Positions 47,601-60,200 of a DNA stretch of 64,000 nucleotides are shown in pieces (within the stretch, counting starts at the first letter, position 1; every line of letters starts with the position of its first letter). The position numbers and the translations under genes were made by a program. This DNA comes from Balanoglossus misakiensis (lineage: Eukaryota > Hemichordata). The DNA lies in NCBI GenBank assembly GCA_040954595.2, contig CM082592.2:7936001-8000000 (forward strand). Direction: 5' to 3'. The notes beneath the pieces were generated by a model, which saw only the letters and a program-made list of their open reading frames with translations, searched no databases and had not been told where the DNA came from.

Positions 47601-50600
47601 GTTTTTAGGCAGAACTTATCCTTGCAGATGATCAAAGAGAAACATCTATTTGTAGTTCGCTAATTGTACTTCGTCTGCAACTTTCAAAACTTCTGATCCA
47701 CTCATTTGACCCCACTGGCATCCCCGACGTGACCCCGTGACCTCTCTCAATCTACCAGGTTGACTTGTGAACTCGGAGCAGATCTCGTTTCTCCCGCGCT
47801 TGCCGCTGACGCGCTTTGGTCGTCGTCACTTCATTTTGAAACGAGGTCAAAAACGAACGGCGCATCCGACATTCCGGATCTGATATTTTATCATCGCCCC
47901 TTTGAAAAATGTGAAGTTTCGGCTGGCGAGTCGATCCGCCCTTCTCCTATACATGTTTTGTCCATGACGAAGCCCTTGAAAAGTACAGCAGGGATTTGCC
48001 ATAGTTGACAGGACTAAACTGAAATGAAAGCCGGGATTAGGAGCTGTCTTCACGGAGGACTAAGCAAATGGGTGTCAGATCTTTTTTGAAAAATGACACA
48101 CATAAAAATGCCGCTCATATTGATGTATCCAACCCCTCTTGAAACTAGAGTGAAATGTTAATGGCTTAGTTGGACAATCGTAATACCAGGGGTATAATTA
48201 TATCCGACCATTTTTATACTCAAATACACTGTGATTAAATGGTCAAAAGAAGTGAATTATTCAAATTTGAGTCAAAAACAGTTGCGTGGCTCTATTCTCG
48301 CAGTCGAAATTGCGAGAGACGTTTTTAGCGGACCAATTCTTTTCCCCGCGAAGTCTGTAGTCTGTCTGTTTTTATAGTCCGTGGACGAGGCTGACTTCGT
48401 AGCCCGGTCCTTTTCTGGTGGTTTAGGGTGTGAGCGGAGACTAACTGGACCATTTCGTCTGAAAAGTCAGCGCTTGTCACGGTATAAAGATAGAGAAAAA
48501 TTGAATAGGAGCGCAATTGATGGTTTGCCGTGCCGCTTAGCAGTTATTCTCCCCCCGGGGAAGCAACTTACACCGTTCGACGGTACAGCTCTGTGTTACT
48601 TAGGCTAAGCCTAAGAGCTTTTTTTGCTTTAGATGTGATTTTTGGCAATTTTTAAACGAAAATTGCCAGGCTTTTGGCGCCAGCGAGCTTCTCTATAATT
48701 TATAATAATTTCTAGCGATGGGATACAGCGTGCGTCACGGCCTTGGGCATTTTCAGGCAAGAGCTATGTGTATTATGGTTTCGGTTATACCCCGAAGTTA
48801 GCTGCATTGTGCTCAATAGCATTGTGCTGAAACTAGCAGCTTCTTTGAAAGAAAAAGAGAAGAACGGGCAGATAGAGGCCGCAGAAGTTCCACTAGCAAA
48901 ATTGTCCCACTGTTATCTCAATTTTCTTAATAAATTTGGTAAGGCAAACTAATTGGTCGAATTGAATTTGCGGGAAAGAGCGCCCCAATTAGACGCAATG
49001 GCCAAGCCACCGCTATATACTCCTCTCTCTCTCTCTCTGCGCCGGAGTGAAATTTTCCACCAACTTACGAGTAGATGGCGTTTCTATTTCACAAAATGGT
49101 TTTAAATTAACCCCACAATGAGTTCAGTCGGGACTTGTTATTATCTTGCAGCCTATCTTCGCTGACAATTTTCTCCGGAGCGCAGCTACCACGCTAGAAA
49201 TGAGATTTTGTAGCAGACAGAGAATTACTGGAGGGAAGACCTAGGGTAGCAACAAACCACCAGACTGGCGCCAAAGCATCCGTTTCACCGACGACTGCAC
49301 AAAGCAGTGCGCGGATTTGGATGTGTCGTTTGCGGGCAAAAATTTAGGTAAATGAAGGTGTGTGTTCAGAGAAAGGGGAAGATTGAAACAGCAGACTATA
49401 CCGTGAAAGCAACTTGAAAATAAACGTTAATTGGACCGCAGTAAGAAAACAGCAAGACTGCCGAAAACAGGGGGGTTCCAAACGCGCGCTTTAACGGTCC
49501 GTTCCCGCCAGAAAGCCGCGCCAAAACCATTCTGGCTCATCCACAGCGTCACCCCTTTTGTGAGAATGTAACAGTATGAGAGGAAAATTTAGGGATTACG
49601 GAGATCACTTCAAACTTTGGGTTCAAGTGCTTCGCCAATTTTCCGCTGCAGTTTATGACAGGAACACATCTGCAATTGTGCGTCGCGGAGAGAGCTCTTA
49701 CATCGAATTACAGATAATGGGGGCGGTGTCGGGTCCCTGTCGGTTAATTTGACTTTTTTTTTCGACTTCAAAAAAAAATAATACACGCCGTGTTTGATAC
49801 GACAGTCTTAAAGCTAGAAATCCTCATCTGTCGTTCCTTTTCCCCGTGTAAGACGTATTTCCTATTCTTCTTGAGTATCGAATTAAAAAGCGAAGATCTG
49901 AAGGAATCACTTCACTTGATGATAAACTCGCTATCGTGATTTCAGCCTGACCGAGCCCCCTCCTTATCAATCATTATCATTCTGTTGTGATAACGTACTT
50001 CTTTTGTCTAATGATGACTGCTACAATCTAACTTTGATTATTTCCACATTACAACTGCATCGAATATCGCTTTTGTTCAAATCTCTAGTTTCTCTTAGTG
50101 GCCGGCATTCGTTTATTTTTCTCTGTGAAAGACACGTTAGAAAGGCAAATCATATGCGTGATTGGTTATTCAGATAGAAGGCTGAAAGACTATATTATTT
50201 TTTTATATTTATTAAGCAAACCTTTGGAAACAAATACATATAAGATGGCGGTGGTCGGTTTTGGATTCTAACGAAAATATGGTTCTGTGAATAGATAATT
50301 ATGAGCGGAGATAAAAACATGTCAAAAGCAATGAAAATAACATATCAAACCAATCGACGCGTTTTATCATGTATATCGAGTTATCGGAACATCTGTTAAG
50401 TACGAAATGGAAAGTCGCGAAGTGGTGTGCGGTTGGCTGAGTGGGAATCATGGGAAATTGCGCACCCTTGTCGAAAAACACAGCCGTACTCTGTTCGAAC
50501 TCTCTGCCGTGCACGTGGTGATGTGACCAGATTTCGCGGACCATGAACCGTTGGTTCACTGAGCACCATGCGAACCAGTACTCTTCTCCTCATCCAAGCG

Positions 50601-52217
50601 CCAACCCATGAGACTCAAATAAAAATCGCCATTAATATTTTTGTATTTCTTAATTAAAAAATTCTCCTGTTCGAATTTTTGTTGGGGGATTTTCTACACG
50701 GGTTGAATTCGAAAGATCACAATTGTTTGCACCGTCAGTGGACAACTTATCACCGTCTTCTTCATACCTCATTTTTTTTTGCAGTTCTTTTCATTGTATT
50801 TTTTCTCTCGTCTAGTTAAATGTTACTATTTGGCAGGTAATTGTGGCCTGCATTAGGCGCCATTCTGCGAGTGTAATTTCCGAATGACTAGCTAGGCCTG
50901 ACAAACCGAACCAACCAACCGCTAAAAAGACGCCCCGCCCTCCCAATCCCGCAGAACCTCCGTCTCATGTCCACATTTCAATCAAGCTAGCTGCGGGCAT
51001 TCGAAGGCAACGGGAGTGCCGGGCCCGGCGATGGTTGAAAAGTACGCGCCTAAATGCTGCCACATTTTCGCAAAAGACACGCTTTCTCCCCAGACAAAAA
51101 AGGAGAACAAATCGAATCAAAGCGAGATCTCTTTACCGATGGGGCACAAATTTTGTCTCCTTTCAACGTGTTCCTCGACAAAATTGACGAACTTGACCAC
51201 AGGCCTCCAGCACTATCCAGGACCCACTGGCAGAATGACGTATACACTCAAGCAAATTATTGTTCTCCTGGTTTCGAATAAAAATGAGCGATCACATATG
51301 ACATCTATATCACAGAGTGTCGCAGTATCCGTGCGATGAGAATATTATAATAATAATAATCATTGTTATTAGTTGTTGTTGTTGTTGTTGTGTGGGAGGG
51401 GAAACAATTGGCTGCACTTTCAGTATCGTTCATCACTGCACTTTATTTTTGTTTTGTTTATTTGTTTTTCAGCTGAAAAAGCACACCAAAAACTGCACTA
51501 TTCTGCTAGCCAATGCAGTCTGTGTTTATCGAACGCCACGTAGTTGTGTTCGGTTGTGTTTCGCGCAGAGTCAATACAATTTCTAAAACTGACAATTCAA
51601 TGTGACTGAAACTTTGGTCAGTAGCAAATGAAATATTCTTACGTGTAAATTCCTATGAGTTTAGACTCGTCATAAACTACTTCGTTTTCTGACGTAATCT
51701 GTCACAAACAGGGATCTTTCCAAGCCACATGTAACGTGCACATAAGGCCTTTCATGTAGATATCGGTTAAGAATTTGAATAATTTTGAACCTGCCCGATT
51801 ATTTTTTTTTTCATTCCACATTTATTGCTGTCCATTGATTTGGGAAATAACGCTTGATTTTGCGCCGCAAGTTGAACTTGAAGGCCAGCGATCTAATTTC
51901 GCCTTTGATTCATTTTCACCAACCTCGCCCCAGCACATGGTTTTTAACTTAAACGTGACAGTGAACCGGGGTATGCAAATATTTATCAATATTTTGACTG
52001 TTCCTCTCTCTCTACTCATGGGGTTTCTCACCATTTCCTTTTGTGCGTTTCTGGGGCGCGCCCTGCCAAGCCGTTTTGTGTCGATTTCAGTTGCCTCCAT
52101 GCGCGCCTCGTTTCACCGTGTACCGCGCGCTTATCAACCGGTGACTTTTGTCTTTGTAACGGGTTATGTTCATGTCTACCAGTGTGTCCAATTACTCTGA
52201 TTCTTATCTACACTATT
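44614..52217. other. No gene recognised
   Basis: Includes the longest uninterrupted frame of the window (45642-45127, minus, 171 codons), which has no recognisable domain. Also an ACAAC-rich stretch at 44923-44968, a CT run near 49023 and a YY1-like AAGATGGCGG at 50242. Probably non-coding. Confidence 0.45.
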
Positions 52218-52308
52218 TCTCTCTCTCTCCCTCCCCCTTCTCTCTCTCTCCCTCCCCCTTCTCTCTCTCTCCCTCCCCCTTCTCTCTCTCTCCCCCCTTC
52301 TCTCTCTC
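52218..52308. repeat. 21-bp pyrimidine minisatellite, about 4 copies
   Basis: The unit alternates TCTCTCTCTC and CCTCCCCCT. Because 21 is a multiple of three, one frame reads a repeating SLSPSPF peptide, which is an artefact of the repeat. Confidence 0.9.
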
Positions 52309-52842
52309 CTGTGACGTGTGCTGTATACTTAATCCAAAGTCTGCTTTTTGACCCCTTGCCTTGTCGTAATCCCAACACGCGAACCGCCTTTTCCCGACCT
52401 TTTCAAAACACCAAGGCCATATAGCCCGAAAGTCCACATGTTACTATAGCACACAAAAAAAGCCGAAGAAGATCAGAGGGGCATACCACAATCGAGCGAT
52501 AAGTGAGCCATTGGACAGTCTAGCCGACAGTGTTACGTGTTCAGTTTTGAATAGAATAGGTTGATTAAAGTTAAAAAGCGCGGAAATGATATCGGCAAGT
52601 ATTGATGGGATTCAAGTAGTCGACATTGAGCGAGTGATTCTTCGAAATCCCCCTCCATTACTCGCACCAGAGATCAGTCACGATTCAAAAGGACTGATCA
52701 CCGTGGTCTTGTGTCTGTTTTCTGGTCAGAAATTCAATTAATGAAGGCAACTGATTATCTGAAGACATACGTCATCAAGTCTCTCTCTTCCACCCTCCCG
52801 CTCGCTCCCTCCCCATCCTTCCATCCTCTCTGCCTGCTTGCC

Positions 52843-52844
<2 letters not shown>

Positions 52845-52904
<60 letters not shown>

Positions 52905-52905
52905 C
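52845..52905. repeat. (CT)n microsatellite
   Basis: More than 22 CT units, with one TTTC interruption near the left end. Confidence 0.95.
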
Positions 52906-55900
52906 CCTTCCCCCGCCCCTTTCATGTACAACCAGACTGAGCAGATTAAACAGACGACAAATTGAGCCGTTTACTGAATCCCGTTATCATACACACACCC
53001 GAAGGTTTCTTTTCTCCTTTTCCGTCAAGTTCAACATAATTTCCGCCTAAAGATAAGCAATTTTCTCTAACAATGACCACCGGTGATTCGCCGCGACTAA
53101 ACACCGTCGGTTGAAGTTGCCGACAAGTTGCATCGCGGCAGCACAATTTTAACATCCGATGACAAAGATTTCTATGTGTTCCACTCCCTTTTGGACAATT
53201 TCACTGCCACTACTTAAAATCCCCCCGTCTCTTCGTTGAAAGAGATTCGATTTCGTTTAAAGGAAACGGCAATTTGTAAAGACACTCATGAAAATGACTA
53301 AATAACTCTATCAGCCTTCATTTTTCAAGATTGGGTCTGAATGACAGTTTTTTTCTCTTTTTGCACTGGTGATTTTGAGCATGAAAGCTGGTGCCGGTTT
53401 TTAGTCTAGATCATAATAAGATGAAAATTCCAGTCTTAGAGACCACCGACTTGAGCTCCGTTATCATCTAGTACCGTAAGACAAATCTCATCCTGCGTTT
53501 TTTTCTTCTTCCCCTTTTCGCCCTGATCCTACTTTTAAGACGATTTCAAATTCTAGCCTCTTCCGTCACATACCGATTCGGGGCAAACTTAGAGTCTCGG
53601 ATTTCAATCTTCTCTTTCGGCGGCATCGGTGCAGAGACACTGACAAGAAAACTCGACGGCGGCAATATAGGCGGGTACAGGATGTCGGTCGGTGGGCTCG
53701 GCTTAAAGAAATCGATAGTCGGCGGAGACGATCTTCCGACACCTGTGCCGTCACTCTTTGTGTTCGGTTATTGTGGATGACGTGAGAGGACAGTAAGTAA
53801 ATTACTGAACTGCCGGCCGACCGACCGACGTCACAGAATCTGAAAAGCCCGCCAGAACGACAACAACAACCTTACACTTTTTGGAAAAAAAGGCTTATAT
53901 TACTTTCTTTTGGAACAAAAATGGTGGCTTTGAGGTCTTTTCTTCGGCAATGTCACGAAAATCAAACGCGGAATACGATGAAGATGATGTTAGACGGGGG
54001 ATTAGATACGGTTTTGATGAGGAGCCCCCATCACGATGGTTTATTGGAGTGCGATTATCGTTATCATTTTGCCTCTCGCGCAGAAAGAGCTGTCCCTCTG
54101 TCTCTCGTTGCATTAACTTTCCAATTTGTCACGGGATTACCCGCTTTTGGCTGTGTTCCCCATCGCTTTTTAGAACTCTCGTTACTTTCTCACGCTAGGA
54201 TTTGATGTGACGGTCAGTGTCTCAGTCAAATTTACTACCAAATGCGCGTCCATCGCCTGTGACCCCCGCGATAACAATTGACCATTCCGTCAATAATCAT
54301 TGCAGACCATTGCGATATTATATTGCGCGAATTCACTTTATAACAACAGGATGCGTTTTCCAACGTGACATCCGATAGTTAACTTTCGCGTATCCTCCAG
54401 TCATCTAATGCTTGGAAGAAGGGCGTGTATTATACGTGCAGAAAATGACCACGCGATTCGCCCAAAGACAAAGCCACCCCCCCCCCCCTCCCGCAAAAAG
54501 AGGAGAGAAAAAAACAGGGGGCATCGATCGGGATGGGAAACTAATGACAAATTTCACGGTTCATGAAACTGCAATCCCCGCCGCACAGACAGTCAAAAAT
54601 CACCGCCTTTCATTACTGACATGAGCAATCTGACAGTGTGTAGAACTACTAGCCGGCATTAAATACAGTATGAGTTACGCCTGTTTAGTAAGCCGAGATA
54701 GCAAGACAGTCCCTGGACGGGTTTTGTTGTATTTTGCCGCCTTCTCCGGGTCCGTTGGGAACGACGCTTTGTCAAAATCGGACCGACGAAAGAAACCGAA
54801 TATCAATCGTCTATTTCTTTTGCAGTGAAGAACACAAGAAACTGGGAGAGAATTCTTTGGAAAATGACCGAAAGTAACAACTGGCCACCGTCCCTAAAGG
54901 GCCAACATCTGAAACTTCTGGTTATATTTATCAGTAACGTGTATTTTTCTGTTTAATGTATCAACTACATTTTCTTGTTCTTTTTCATCGATGCAGAATC
55001 CCCAAACAGCCAATGTTCAGCTCTTCAACAAGTCGTGTACATGTGTGCAGACCATCGTTATTTTTGATAAATGCATCCAAACCTGGACTTTAATGCACTT
55101 TTAAAACAATAACAATGCCGATTAAGCACACAATGGACTGTGTTGAGAAGATAAATACCAGGTATTTAAGCCTGCATTAGGAAGACGAAGAAAAACACAA
55201 CAGAAGTGAAATATTGAACAAAAACAGACCATTTCAGATAGCAGAGCTTTAAATTCATTCGCCCAGTCACTCCATAATTCATGTCAGTTTGAGTTGGATA
55301 AACAGATAAGTTTTTTTTTGTCCTGACCATTAAGCTCTATGATATATTTCAATCAAACCTGTCCATCTCGCACACAGAAGATAGGTGCATCAACTCTTCC
55401 ATTATTCTAATGATCTTGGTTTCCGTCAAAACACATTTTCCTAAATCTTTTTTTTTTTCAAACGACACCCTACATCTCTTTCGCTCTGAAAAAAAACTTT
55501 TTATCTGCACGTTTGTGGGAGTCTCCAAGGGCTCGCGTTGAAAATTACCCGTGAGCAGGTATTTTTGAGACTTACAGAAATTCCTCGTCATGATTCCCCC
55601 TTATCGGGGAGAAAACGCGTCCTTGGTTTGATTAAAGAACAAAGAGGAGGGCAAACACGCCCAATTATAGATAATTACTCCGAAGTGATGCACGGCGCAG
55701 AAAGTATTTCTAGAAGGTCCTGCGCCACAATGCACGACTCACGTCTCGTTTATGTCTTCCATGTCTCCCCGAGAACCGTCTAACGAATCTCGGCGGGCTT
55801 ACAGATACAAGTATCGTTCTCAGCGACTACATATCTGGCCCCGGAGGCGAAATCCCGATCCCCTCCTTGTGGAACTCAACTTACTATTTTTTTTACTTCT

Positions 55901-57195
55901 GTGTTACATACTGTTTCAATAACCCGGCGATGTTTATTGACTAGAAAGAAAGAATCGGATACGATTGTCACAAGGTGACTTGTTTGGGGGGAACCGTGAG
56001 GTCTGCGTCGGTGCGCTTCTCCAAGAGGGACGTTTCAAGTTGCTCGCCAAATGGCCATCTTGCATTACCTCAGCCATGCATTAGTCACGAACCCGTAGTT
56101 AATAACGAGCAAATTTGGCACGAATTGGACAACGTGTCACCGGTTCGGGAACAGCGCCTGGAGACGGCGGCCCTGCCGACTTGGAAGTTGGGGGGGGGGA
56201 GAAAAGCGGCGGAGTAGTGGAAGACACGTCGGAGAGGATTCGACAATTAATCAAACTGTCATCTCATCTCAAGTGAGTCTGGCTGGACGGGGGGAAAGAT
56301 AACCACCGGGGGAACATCCATCTCAACCCCCATCAGTGCTTACTCTCTCTCTCTCCCCCCGCCAACTTTCACTTCGAATCACATGGCCGCTAATTCCTGA
56401 CTTAAAGTACACTCCCAGCAATGCTGGTAATAATTAAAGAAGCCCACTGAAAGATTGAGCGACGCTACGGGCCCCGCCACAAGAAAACTCGGGCGAAATT
56501 ACAATGCAAGAAAGTTTCAGGAACGCTGGGAAGGACCTGCATAGCTCAGCCGTACGTGCGCCGGTCGGCGAACATCGGGAGTTTTTTTCCCCGTGCCCGT
56601 CACACGAACTAATTAGTTCACAGGTGGTCTCCTACCTGATGACTGAAACTGCAACCGTGTCTCCTGGAGACCTGAATATTTCATAACGCCGTGGTTTGCA
56701 CTGGCAAACAAACGATAAACGGATAGATATAACTTCCTCCTTAATACCATTCGAGTTGATTGCTCCCCGAATGTAAATCTGAAGCTGTCTTCAATAGCAG
56801 GTCTTAATCCATGCCATTTCCCAAACAGAAATTCGCTAACACTTAGGAAAGCGATTGGACGAACAGATAAAGTCTCACTGGCGTTATTTTGGTGCTCTGC
56901 TCAGAAAAAAGTAACCGATATCTCAGTGTGTGACATAGATTTTTTATTATGGACTGCTGTTACGACAATTATTTTAAAGGTGATTTGTATGATAACAAAG
57001 TACCATAACACCACTCACTCGCCGGTATCTTTTCGTGGGCGATCGTAAACTATCACCGCACCGACTCCCCAAAACGAACTATGATATTTGGCGTGCCATT
57101 AGTGTCAGCCAAAGGGGGGAATTCATCGGAATTTATGGGGATATGTTCACAGCCTGCGTCCGGGTTGTCATTCATCTAGGCTCACCCCTCATGAT
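52906..57195. other. No gene recognised
   Basis: Poly-C near 54478, TC run near 56343. Open frames up to about 105 codons show no family features. Confidence 0.45.
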
Positions 57196-57230
57196 GGGGA
57201 GGGAGGGAGGGGGAGGGGAGGGGGAGGGGG
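57196..57230 (+). other. Strong G-quadruplex candidate
   Basis: Seven G-runs of three to five separated by single A residues on the plus strand (GGGGA GGGA GGGA GGGGGA and so on). Single-base loops predict a very stable structure. Confidence 0.75.
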
Positions 57231-60200
57231 TCACGCATCCGAAGCAGGCAGGCTCTTCGTAAGGTGCGCCGGGAATAGATAGTTTTAGTCGCAGCTGCGC
57301 GTGCACGCGCGCTGCAGAGTCTGAAGGCGCACATTTGCCCTGTCTGCACGCGAACAAAGTCGGGATATGTTGCTGTCATACATCGATAACTTCAACACTG
57401 ATCTTTCAACGATAACAGAATTTCCACCAAACCACCACGTGCCAATCTCAAAACGCTGTCCGGCAATTTACCAGAGCTCTCTAGCAATTTATTTGATTGT
57501 AAAAAAAAGCTTCGTGCATATCGTGTTTTGTGTCCAATTTCTTCGGAAGCACATTTACGCTTTTAAGTATACATATGTCATAGAGAGCTCTGAGATGGGT
57601 AGCTAGCTCCAGGGGAGAAATTTATCTAGGAAATAAAATGTTTTCCAAGCATGCACGGCGTCGAAAGCGGACAGAAAATCTGTCTACGTGAAACCTCAGT
57701 TCTACAAGAGATCATCGAGCGGCCCCTCCATCATCTTCGCAAATGAAGATAATGCGATACTTTTACCAGTGTGTTTTTGACACTGACGCCTGCATTTTGC
57801 GGCGTGCGCCGCCATTAAACGGGAGAAATTCGGGAAAACACTTGGCTTGTCGACAGTGATGGTCCCCGACTCCTCAAAAGAGTTCGCATACCGCCGCAAG
57901 GCGTGGAAAGACTACCCAAGCGATCGCTAAGCGGCTGCGACTGCACAGGCAAGCCGCACTAAGCGGGGCAGCCTCATTTGATGGGAACTTCCAGTCCGAT
58001 CTCGTCCGACAAAAAACAGCCAGGTTTTGCCAGAAAAACTCCCGCGTTTAATGTGATCAATTTCGGGTAGACATCACAATGACATGTCGTTAACTCCCCC
58101 CCCCCCCCTTGCCGCTAAGCCAAGCGAGGAACGACTCCGTGCTCCGCACGCTGCATCGGATGACGTCGCTTTACTCGTCCGTGTGCATCGATATCTGCCA
58201 CGTTTATCGATTACTGAGTATTCGTAAAAAAAACAGACACCAACAACAAGATGAATCAGTTGGAAAAGAGAGAGGGAAATCACAAAAAAATAACCCGCCA
58301 GAGCGCAGACGGGCTCGGGCGAAAGACGCATCCGAAACACCAACTCGCCTCCGAACACAAACACAATAGACCCAAACACACGTGAATTCCTAATATTATT
58401 AAAAAAAGTTTAATCTGTCATTTCCTTGGTTTTGTCCGAGTCAGCATCCTGCGATTTGGAAACATCCATTCCCGTGATATTCATTAGGCAAAAGGAAAGG
58501 CAGGTTTTCATCAGATACCTGCCTACCACACAAAAGGGTGTGTTTTCTCATCCCTCCATGTGTGACACCAGCTCAAAGTGAACACTGTAGCGTTTCCTAC
58601 GCGTTCGTCTTCCTTTGTTTCCTCAGCTCTTCCCAACCTCTCCCATCACCTGCTCTCGCCTCCCGCACAGCTGTCGACCGAATTCAGACGAATTTGCGAT
58701 CGAAGCTCCGGGTTTTTTCAGTCTTTTACGCCGGGGCAGAAAGCGCAGAACGAACACGGGAGACTGCCCTTTTTGTTTAGAGAAAACGTCGGGGCGCGCG
58801 GGTTTTTTGGTCGTGGAACGTATTAACATCCACTCAACGACGACCATTGAAGACAAATTGCGATGACCTTTAGCGAGAAACACAGCACCAGTCGCGCGAG
58901 CGCCCTTCGCCCATACAAGTACCGGTGTACATGTACCTCTTGCCGAATTACAAGAGGTGATTGTTGTTTTTAAAAGGGCAAAGGTGAAACGCCGATACCC
59001 TTAGAATCCAAACTTTCCCCCGCTAACAGCACCTTTGTGGCACGGATGTGAATACTGCGCTGTATACACAACTCGAAAATACTGCAAAATTTTGCAGGCT
59101 AACCGTTTCCACGTTTTTTTTTATACCTATAGACGCAAGCACGCCTTGTTTGTAGCGCTGATTGTCGACACCGCCTATCTATAAAATCGGCGGCGTTTCT
59201 GTTCTCAGGGTCGAAAGTGATTTGTACTCTTTTCGCTGTTTGTTTTCGGCATTCAGAGCGACAAAAAAGTGGCAGAGATTTGAATCAATGGCGTAAAGTA
59301 AGACAATTACGACGCTACCTACTTAGTCTTTGCAAGTCATTTCTTCTCCTCGCTGCCGTCCTGCCGCCGCACCGATCTCTTCTCAAGTCGTCGACAAAAA
59401 TCCTGAAAATATGAAGGAAGGAAAACTGTTTACCAAAATATTGCGCCCGTTTAAGTAGGCCCCGCTTTTTTTTTCTTTAAATCCATTTTGTTACCAAGTA
59501 GGTGGCCCAATATCTCGGGTGCAGCTGTTGAAAGAGCATCGCGACGGTGTTACAATACTTTAATTTCAGTGTGCGAGCTCCGGCGAAATCTAGCGAAAGG
59601 GGGATTAAGGCGGGTAGACAACGAGTTAAGAAAACAAAGTATTGGGTGCGGTTGTTGAATGCAGTCGCCCTGTTAGATGGGACGCGGCGTCTACCCTCAT
59701 TGTGTTTGCCAGTCGGTGATGGATGCCGACACTATGCTACCGGGTAAATGGTCCCCCGAAAAACGGCGAACCATTGTGGAAACGTGGCTCGAGCCAAGTG
59801 GTACGGGGTCGTGCAGGGTGGGGGAGAAAATACGCCCTACACACCAGATTAGAGGAGAAGAAAGGCAACCTCAATGTCTGTACAACGGTGGGCCCCGCCA
59901 CAAAAGTAAACGCTTTTATTGGTAACAAATCTCACCTAGGGAAATTGCAAGGGGAGAAAAGAAAGTGGCGGGCGTGGAAATAATTACCGGTTAGGAGGAA
60001 GAGAGAGAAGAAAAAAAAAACGGGGAACATTGCATAATCTTGAAACACTTTGTAAACCGAAGACCGTAGACAGAGTATCGGAGGCGGGCGCACAATACAT
60101 GTAGTTCAATGGTGTGAGAACTGTACAAGCCGCCAAGATCGGCTCAGTGGATTTTGGCGGCAGTACATCTTCACTCCGCCAGCCACATGCGCGCGCCGGC

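Noticed and set aside
52041-52424. Frames with SLSPSPF repeats
   Set aside because: Produced by the 21-bp pyrimidine minisatellite.
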